Assembly (NCBI GenBank): GCA_958446555.1 | Contig: CAUCWU010000054.1 | Span: 1-10,309 of the forward strand | Length of the DNA stretch: 10,309 nt | Direction of reading: 5' to 3' | From: an uncultured Lachnospiraceae bacterium | GTDB lineage: Bacteria > Bacillota > Clostridia > Lachnospirales > Lachnospiraceae | In this document: one piece after another, positions 5,923 to 10,309 of the stretch | Layout of the letters: each line of letters opens with the position of its first letter | Position numbering within the stretch: the stretch's first letter is position 1 | Program-made: the position numbers and the translations under genes | The notes under the pieces: model-generated | Database searches by the model: none | What the model was told of the DNA's origin: nothing | Seen by the model: the letters and a program-made list of their open reading frames with translations, nothing else

Positions 5923-7368
5923 TTATTTCATCTTGAACGCCCCTTTTCCGTTGTTCTTTACCTCATACAATGCACTGTCCGCACTTCTGCACAGTGACAC
6001 AAAATCTTCTCCCTGTCCTGGGAAAAATGCACCACCGGCACTTGCTGATACTGCTACCTCTTCGCCTGTTGATAGTGCAAAATGAGAATTTTTTTTCTGG
6101 AACTGATCCATATACTCCTGCACCTTTTCATCTGTTGCGTTCTTTAGATACGCCACAAACTCATCACCGCCATATCTTCCAAGAATGCTTCCCTCCGGAA
6201 AACATGTCTTCATTGCCTTTGCAAAATGCTTCAGACACAGATCTCCGTTGTCATGTCCATAGGTATCATTGTATTTTTTGAAGTTATCCACATCAATAAA
6301 GACAAAAATACCAGGTGTCTTTGCCGCTATTTCTTCCTCGACAGCTGCCTGGAATGCACGTCTGTTTAAAATTTCAGTCAATGCATCTATGCTAGATAAG
6401 CCCATATAACGCTTTTTGTCTTTTTTCTCCATCAATACAATTGTGAGCATGTAAAGCACAGTAAATCCAACCAATATGCTGCCGTACACACCGCCCCATG
6501 CTGAGAAATACTGGGTGATATCAGAGATATTTTTATTTGCCAACTCAACTACCACATACCAACCTGACATACTGGAGATACTTCGATACGCAATTGTGGA
6601 CTCTTCGCCTCTGATTTCGGCCGAAAAACGCCCCTCCTTCATACCTGAGCGCATATCCTTGATCCAGTCACTGTAGCTGTAATCCTCATGATAGTGGAAA
6701 TTCTTTTGCTGAAGAAGTAGATTATTCCAATTGCCTGCTGTCTCGCTATCGCTGCTGATGCAGGTGATAAAATTCTCTGAATCGGCCTTTAATAGATGGA
6801 CACTGACCTTTCCCTGAAGAAGCTCATAAATTCCAAGCTTTCGAAGATCCTCAATCATAATCGAGACATAGAGGCTGCTAATGTCCTCTGAACTTGATAG
6901 CGGTACAAAAACTGTCATCACCATCCTACCAGTTTCACTTGACTGGTAAGGATCTGAGATGAAAGAGGTTCTTGAACTTAACGCAAGCTTGTCCAATTCT
7001 TTCTTTTTAAAATCCGAAATTGCACAGTCACTACCAAAGATCGTTCCATCCTTTTCGATAAAACCGATGTCATAGAAAACTGTCTGATCTAAACCGCTTT
7101 GCAAGCGCGCTAAAATCGTCTCTGGCTCTTCATCCTCCATGCTATGGATTGTTTTCACATTCTCCTTCGCATAGTTTTGAAGATGGTCCATCGTCTCATT
7201 CATTTTCTCTGCATAGAGTCCAGTAATCAGTTCTAGATGCTCGGTATTGTAATTTTGCACAATTCGGCTCAAATGAAAATACGCAATCACAATCACGCCC
7301 ATACAGACAGCCAAGTAGGCAAGAAGCAATCCCTTCTTTCGCTTTTTACTTTTTCTTCGATCTTTCAT
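5923..7368 (-). CDS. Membrane-bound diguanylate cyclase with extracytoplasmic sensor domain
   Basis: This 481-residue protein should make cyclic di-GMP from two GTP at the membrane. After a very basic start (residues 1-12) come a membrane helix (12-32), a large outside domain (about 33-288) with Cache-like features (for example YDIGFIEKDGTIFGSD), a second helix (292-313) and a GGDEF domain (325-481). Catalytic features are intact: DALTEILNRR (328-337), the metal-binding FIDVDNFKKYNDTYGHD (357-373) and RYGGDEF (398-404). The inhibitory RxxD site, expected five residues before GGDEF, reads PEGS (391-394), so product feedback is probably absent. ATG 7368 overlaps the stop of the upstream binding-protein gene (ATGA), and GAGGTGG precedes it, so the two are translationally coupled. 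The outside domain probably senses the loaded binding protein or a ligand; that is inference. No EAL or HD-GYP domain is attached. Confidence 0.93.
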   Translation of the reverse strand: MKDRRKSKKRKKGLLLAYLAVCMGVIVIAYFHLSRIVQNYNTEHLELITGLYAEKMNETMDHLQNYAKENVKTIHSMEDEEPETILARLQSGLDQTVFYDIGFIEKDGTIFGSDCAISDFKKKELDKLALSSRTSFISDPYQSSETGRMVMTVFVPLSSSEDISSLYVSIMIEDLRKLGIYELLQGKVSVHLLKADSENFITCISSDSETAGNWNNLLLQQKNFHYHEDYSYSDWIKDMRSGMKEGRFSAEIRGEESTIAYRSISSMSGWYVVVELANKNISDITQYFSAWGGVYGSILVGFTVLYMLTIVLMEKKDKKRYMGLSSIDALTEILNRRAFQAAVEEEIAAKTPGIFVFIDVDNFKKYNDTYGHDNGDLCLKHFAKAMKTCFPEGSILGRYGGDEFVAYLKNATDEKVQEYMDQFQKKNSHFALSTGEEVAVSASAGGAFFPGQGEDFVSLCRSADSALYEVKNNGKGAFKMK

Positions 7369-8447
7369 GATGCCACCTCTTGTGTCAGGTAATAGGAATC
7401 GATTAAAACAATTCCTGTATCAAAATATTTTTGTTTTGATGCTTCCCCGTTGATTAATGATTCCAACGAAAGAATTCCCTGATAGCCCATCTCGTCCTGC
7501 TTTTGAAGCAAGGTCACAGCTCGGTAATTTGAATCTAAGATAATCTGTCTTGTCTCCTGTGCCATATCAAATCCGACCATCACGATATCGCTTCTCTTTT
7601 CTTTGGTAAGCGTATTTACAATGCCGATTGTGGACGTATTATTGCAGCCAAAAATTCCTTTTAGATTCTCGTGATCACTTAACAATGTCGATACATCAGA
7701 CTGTGCTTTCTTTACATTGCCACCATTTACATAGATGTCCTGTGCAATCTCCCACTGTACCGGTGCATAATTGGCCCAGTAATCTAAAAATCCGGAGACC
7801 CGATTTACCATCGCCTGAGACGTATCAGATGACAGCACAATTCCAACCTCTAGTGGCTCTGATACGAGATTTCCAGCTTCCTTTAACATTTGAAGCATCT
7901 CTTTTGCCGCCGTCTCTCCGGCTCCCATATTGTCGGTCATAAAGCAAGCATCAAAATCGCCACTGTTGATTGAGGAATCAATTAGCACAACTGGAATCTC
8001 ATTCTCTCTCGCTTTTTTACAGCTTGGCACTAGCTCGTCTGAACTTGCTGGTGCCAACAAAATTCCATCTGCTCCCTCTTCGATTGCCTGATCCACCAAA
8101 GAAATCTGCTCCGAGATCGCTGTCTCATTGTCAATCCCACCTAAATAAACAGCTGCATCAATCTTTTCTGCCGCCTCTGTCACGCCGTCAATCACACTCT
8201 CCCAGTAAGCGCCATGATAATTTTTTAGAATCACATAGATCTTTGATTCACTGTCTGGATTGGCAATACAGGTGTAATCCACGATTGCTGATTCCTGCTG
8301 TGTATCAGCAGATGTTTGCTGTTGCGACTTGCAGCCGCTAAGCATAAAAAAAACAGCGCCAATTGCAACTCCAATTGGCGCAAGCGGGCATTTTCTCCGT
8401 ATTTTGTGCCTTCCGCGCACGTTTTGTTTCACTATCTGTATTTTCAT
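7365..8447 (-). CDS. RbsB-type periplasmic-binding lipoprotein coupled to the diguanylate cyclase
   Basis: This 360-residue protein belongs to the ribose/galactose-type binding proteins (type 1 periplasmic-binding fold). A long basic n-region and a hydrophobic stretch lead to the lipobox LSGC with Cys39, so it is a lipid-anchored surface protein. The mature part starts with a low-complexity QQQTSADTQQES linker. Fold landmarks follow: KIYVILKNYHGAYW, EEGADGILLAPAS, NEIPVVLIDSS, MTDNMGAGETAAKEM, IFGCNNTSTIGIVN and MVGFDMAQE. No permease or ATPase gene is adjacent; the next gene is a membrane diguanylate cyclase that overlaps by 4 bp. I infer that it works as a ligand-sensing subunit rather than a transport subunit, in the manner of LuxP with LuxQ. 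ATG 8447 has GGGGAG five to six bases upstream. Its signal-peptide codons contain a terminator-like hairpin with T8. Confidence 0.93.
   Translation of the reverse strand: MKIQIVKQNVRGRHKIRRKCPLAPIGVAIGAVFFMLSGCKSQQQTSADTQQESAIVDYTCIANPDSESKIYVILKNYHGAYWESVIDGVTEAAEKIDAAVYLGGIDNETAISEQISLVDQAIEEGADGILLAPASSDELVPSCKKARENEIPVVLIDSSINSGDFDACFMTDNMGAGETAAKEMLQMLKEAGNLVSEPLEVGIVLSSDTSQAMVNRVSGFLDYWANYAPVQWEIAQDIYVNGGNVKKAQSDVSTLLSDHENLKGIFGCNNTSTIGIVNTLTKEKRSDIVMVGFDMAQETRQIILDSNYRAVTLLQKQDEMGYQGILSLESLINGEASKQKYFDTGIVLIDSYYLTQEVAS
8346..8381 (-). terminator. Intragenic terminator-like hairpin with T8 in the lipoprotein signal-peptide codons
   Basis: In the minus-strand transcript a perfect 10-bp stem (arms 8356-8365 and 8372-8381, GCGCCAATTG and its complement) with a 6-base loop is followed by TG and eight uridines (8346-8353). 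This is the layout of an intrinsic terminator, yet it lies inside the gene, about codons 23-34, encoding the hydrophobic core APIGVAIGAVFF. It might act as an attenuator or polarity site when translation is weak; chance from the codon content is the alternative. Confidence 0.6.
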
Positions 8448-8482
8448 CTAAACTCCCCAATAGAATCAGTTTTGTTATACAA

Positions 8483-8566
8483 TTTCACGGTAAAATTTTA
8501 TAACAATTTCTTACTCTCTATTATACAGCACAAAATTTTCATGTCAATTCTCAATTTTCGCGGTAA
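8483..8566. repeat. Paired TTTC(A/G)CGGTAA motifs flanking the leftward promoter
   Basis: TTTCACGGTAA (8483-8493) lies in the leader of the lipoprotein gene and TTTCGCGGTAA (8556-8566) lies just upstream of its -35, in the same orientation and 73 bp apart (about seven helical turns). The pair brackets the promoter and could be sites for a looping repressor. Only two copies are seen, so this is a tentative call. Confidence 0.4.
8520..8547 (-). promoter_or_regulatory. Consensus promoter of the binding-lipoprotein/diguanylate cyclase unit
   Basis: TTGACA (minus strand, 8542-8547) and TATAAT (8520-8525), both exact consensus hexamers, are 16 bp apart. Transcription should start near 8513 with a leader of about 65 nt. 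It stands back to back with a rightward promoter whose -35 is only 28 bp away. Confidence 0.85.
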
Positions 8567-8575
8567 TTTCATAGC

Positions 8576-8604
8576 TTGACAAATAAATGTCATTTCGCTA
8601 TAAT
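8576..8604 (+). promoter_or_regulatory. Perfect consensus promoter reading into the HMA/TauE remnant
   Basis: TTGACA (8576-8581), a 17-bp spacer and TATAAT (8599-8604) match the sigma-A consensus exactly. Transcription should start near 8611. An imperfect dyad CCTATCTT-C-AAAGTAGG (8608-8624) covers the start region and may be an operator. The promoter now drives a broken gene. Confidence 0.85.
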
Positions 8605-8643
8605 CAACCTATCTTCAAAGTAGGCTTAAAGAAAGGAAAAAAA

Positions 8644-9191
8644 TTGTCACACGAAATCATATACATCACTGGAATGACCTGCATCAACTGCCAAAATCGA
8701 ATCCAAACGACACTAAAGGCGCAAGATGGAATCACAAATGCAACTGTTTCTTATCAGCTGCAAACGGCAGAAATCGACTATGATCCAAATGAGATTCCAC
8801 TAGAACAAATTTTGTCTGAACTTGGCCTTATCGCAGCTCTCTATTTTCTTTTACAATATTTTGGAATTTTGAATCGATTGGCACCGAACTCACTTGCCAC
8901 TGATCAAATGGGCTATGGAATGCTTTTTGTAATCGGTTTAATCACCTCTGTCCTTTTGTAATCGGTTTAATCACCTCTGTCCACTGCATTGCAATGTGCG
9001 GTGGCATCAATCTGTCTCAGGTATTGCAAAAGACGAATGACACTCATATTTCACGCTCTATGTTTCAAAATGCACTGTCCTACCAGTTACAAAGGATGGT
9101 GTGTTGTCCGGTGGATGCAATCCATGGCCAATTTTGGATGATGATCGAACCGTCACCGACGATGAAATTCAGATTTCCTATGATGTTTTGA
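8644..9191 (+). pseudogene. Broken HMA-domain/TauE-SafE-type membrane protein gene
   Basis: The intact ancestor probably joined a metal-binding HMA domain to a TauE/SafE-like membrane protein. Translation would start at TTG 8644 with AAAGGA upstream; the ATG at 8587 lies before the -10. Residues 1-59 are an HMA domain with GMTCINC as the metal site. The sequence then jumps directly into a membrane helix (LIAALYFLLQYFGILNRLAP), so the linker, about 25 residues in relatives I recall, seems deleted in frame. At 8925-8982 an exact 29-bp tandem duplication shifts the frame and gives a stop at 8959-8961, leaving a 105-residue product. Without the duplication the frame runs on as SVHCIAMCGGINLSQVLQK, the expected next membrane motif, and fades near 9110-9140. 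The frame closes at 9191, so most of the membrane domain is lost. The HMA part alone could still be made. Confidence 0.8.
8925..8982 (+). repeat. 29-bp perfect tandem duplication that breaks the reading frame
   Basis: Bases 8925-8953 are repeated exactly at 8954-8982 (each starting TTTTGTAATCGG and ending CTCTGTCC). As 29 is not a multiple of three, the second copy is read out of frame and creates the stop at 8959. Removing one copy restores the reading of a TauE-type helix. Confidence 0.97.
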
Positions 9192-9229
9192 AAAATACGG
9201 CAGATGAACTGCCAAATTTCTTTCAGTAA
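9062..9229 (+). pseudogene. Unrecognised coding scrap, probably the 3' end of a lost gene
   Basis: A second frame, different from that of the HMA/TauE remnant, ends at TAA 9227-9229 and reads like real protein in its last 40 or so codons (GGCNPWPILDDD, then TDDEIQISYDVLKNTADELP and NFFQ). There is no start codon, ribosome binding site or room for a full domain, and a stop closes the frame about 8 codons upstream of this interval. I do not recognise the family. It may be the C-terminal tail of a gene whose body was deleted. Chance coding is possible. Confidence 0.3.
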
Positions 9230-9260
9230 ATGATGAAACTGGGGTCAGGCACGGATAAAC

Positions 9261-9434
9261 TCAGACCGTCAAATCTTGCAATTCTTCGCTTGAAAGTTGC
9301 ATTTTCTCTGCCATACAGACACTCATGTAGGCAACTCGCTTTGCATGATTGCTCGTTACATGAGCAAGCTCTGCCTCCACACAGTCAAGTGCATAGGATC
9401 ATGCACCAAGCAGACCTAAAACATCAAGTTGCAT
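9261..9434 (-). pseudogene. 5' fragment of an HD-domain phosphohydrolase gene (HD-GYP-like)
   Basis: On the minus strand an ATG at 9434 opens 58 codons in one frame: MQLDVLGLLGA, an internal TGA (9399-9401), then SYALDCVEAELAHVTSNHAK, RVAYMSVCMAEKMQ and LSSEELQDL, ending at TGA 9261-9263. The segment around NHAKRVAYMSV and LSSEELQDL matches the start of HD-domain phosphohydrolases of the HD-GYP kind, just before the missing HD metal site. GAGGAG lies eight bases before the ATG, and the ATG overlaps the rubrerythrin TAA (TAATG), so the intact gene was once translationally coupled to the gene upstream. It now has an in-frame stop and has lost its catalytic part. HD-GYP enzymes degrade c-di-GMP; whether this one did is not visible from the fragment. 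Confidence 0.65.
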
Positions 9435-10309
9435 TAATAGTTCTCCTCATGAACCTCGAAGTAACTCTGTGGATGTGCACATACTGGGCAAACCTGCGGT
9501 GCCTTAGTACCAACTACGATATGACCGCAGTTGCGGCACTCCCATACCTTTACCTCGCTCTTTTCAAATACCTGCGCAGTCTCGATGTTCTTTAAAAGGG
9601 CACGATAACGCTCCTCGTGATGCTTCTCGATTGCACCAACTGCTCTAAACTTTGCTGCTAACTCTGTGAAGCCTTCCTTCTCAGCTGTCTTTGCAAAGCC
9701 CTCATACATATCGGTCCACTCATAATTCTCACCAGCTGCTGCAGCTGCTAAATTTTCCTTGGTGTCACCGATTCCACCCAGCTCCTTGAACCACATCTTT
9801 GCATGCTCTTTCTCATTGTCAGCTGTCTTTAAGAACAGTGCTGCCATCTGCTCATAGCCTTCCTTCTTTGCAACTGATGCGAAGTAGGTGTACTTATTGC
9901 GAGCCTGTGATTCTCCTGAAAATGCCTCCTGTAAATTCTTCTCGGTCTGTGTTCCTGCATACTTGTTTGCCATCGCTGTTTCCTCCGTTTTTGTTTCTGT
10001 ATTCTGTGTTGTTTCTACCTTTTTAACGATCTTTTCAAAATCAGATGCTGGATGCTTGCACAGCGGACAGACAAAATCCTCTGGAAGTTCCTCTCCGACA
10101 TACTCATAGCCGCAAATGGTGCAGCGCCAAACATTCTGACCCTCTTCGGTAGTACCAACTGCCTGCGGCTTTGGCTTAATATTGTTCAGATAATACTCAT
10201 AGGTAACTGACGGAACACCGCTTAATACTTCCATATCGATAACTGTTCCGATAAATGAGTACGCATATTTTCTTACAACCGGCGCATAAATATCAATCAT
10301 TTTCTCAAG
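9434..10309 (-). CDS. Rubredoxin-rubrerythrin fusion with flavin-reductase-like N-terminal tail (5' end outside window)
   Basis: This protein is expected to reduce hydrogen peroxide and protect an anaerobe from oxygen. Numbered from the ATG at 10300, residues 1-45 resemble the C-terminal end of a flavin reductase domain, as in high-molecular-weight rubredoxin (IGTVIDMEVLSG, TYEYYLNNIKPKP). A rubredoxin domain follows with Cys60/63 and Cys78/81. After a Thr/Glu-rich linker comes a full rubrerythrin (110-288): diiron ligands appear at Glu130, Glu163, His166, Glu191, Glu194, Glu225 and His228, then a second rubredoxin centre at Cys255/258 and Cys271/274. The frame is open to the window edge (three more codons, no stop), so the ATG at 10300 is probably internal and the gene longer. 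Met110 (ATG 9973) has GGAGG at ideal distance, so free rubrerythrin could also be made. Electrons may pass flavin to rubredoxin to diiron; this is inferred from the fusion. Confidence 0.9.
   Translation of the reverse strand, partial: LEKMIDIYAPVVRKYAYSFIGTVIDMEVLSGVPSVTYEYYLNNIKPKPQAVGTTEEGQNVWRCTICGYEYVGEELPEDFVCPLCKHPASDFEKIVKKVETTQNTETKTEETAMANKYAGTQTEKNLQEAFSGESQARNKYTYFASVAKKEGYEQMAALFLKTADNEKEHAKMWFKELGGIGDTKENLAAAAAGENYEWTDMYEGFAKTAEKEGFTELAAKFRAVGAIEKHHEERYRALLKNIETAQVFEKSEVKVWECRNCGHIVVGTKAPQVCPVCAHPQSYFEVHEENY
9971..9986 (-). promoter_or_regulatory. Internal ribosome binding site and ATG at the start of the rubrerythrin domain
   Basis: Inside the fusion gene GGAGG (9982-9986) stands eight bases before ATG 9971-9973, whose codons begin MANKYAGTQTEKN, a typical rubrerythrin N-terminus. 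The same bases encode the linker residues EETA. It fits either a relic of two formerly separate genes or a working second start giving a 179-residue rubrerythrin. Confidence 0.6.

Noticed and set aside
7970..8341. Plus-strand open frame opposite the lipoprotein gene
   Set aside because: Low-complexity Leu/Ser/His-rich translation typical of an antisense shadow; the minus-strand gene is certain.
8587..8643. ATG 8587 as start of the HMA-domain gene
   Set aside because: It lies upstream of the -10 of a perfect promoter, so it is not in the transcript; the codons up to TTG 8644 are not HMA-like, and AAAGGA precedes that TTG.
8925..8982. Start of a repeat array or CRISPR-like structure
   Set aside because: Only two abutting copies with no spacers; it is a simple tandem duplication inside a coding region.

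Overview
The window looks like a chromosomal segment of a low-GC, strictly anaerobic Gram-positive bacterium of the Clostridia, most likely Lachnospiraceae. The reasons are a rubredoxin/rubrerythrin oxygen-defence protein, a CUT1-type sugar ABC transporter with its own AraC and LacI regulators, strong AGGAGG ribosome binding sites, and an HMA/TauE-type metal-protein remnant of a kind I recall from this family. The species cannot be fixed from the sequence alone.

Region 1 (1-3074, minus strand) is a sugar-uptake operon in the order solute-binding protein, permease 1, permease 2 (cut by the window edge). No ATPase is in view, as is common for CUT1 systems that share one. A perfect 12-bp hairpin lies between the binding-protein gene and the first permease. 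Region 2 (3075-3505) is an AT-rich divergent control region. Region 3 (3506-5451) holds two regulators pointing at each other: an AraC-family activator (plus) and a LacI-family repressor (minus), whose last codons overlap by 10 bp. The lacI promoter is near consensus and carries a 12-bp inverted repeat, one arm on the -10 and the other against the ribosome binding site.

Region 4 (5523-8447, minus) is the most interesting part. A lipoprotein sugar-binding protein of the RbsB type has no transporter beside it. It is translationally coupled (ATGA overlap) to a membrane diguanylate cyclase with a large extracytoplasmic sensor domain. This suggests a two-protein sugar-to-c-di-GMP sensing module. 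It is driven by a consensus promoter and has a terminator-like hairpin plus T8 tract embedded in the lipoprotein signal-peptide codons. A decayed AraC fragment follows it.

Region 5 (8576-9434) is a gene graveyard. A consensus promoter reads into an HMA/TauE-type gene broken by an internal deletion and a 29-bp tandem duplication. Next comes a short unrecognised coding scrap, then on the minus strand the head of an HD-domain phosphohydrolase gene with an internal stop. Region 6 (9434-10309, minus) is a flavin-reductase-tail/rubredoxin/rubrerythrin fusion, open at the window edge, with an internal ribosome binding site and ATG that could also yield free rubrerythrin.

Taken together, the segment links carbohydrate sensing and uptake with second-messenger signalling next to oxidative-stress defence. 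I saw no tRNA, rRNA, CRISPR array, transposase or phage gene.
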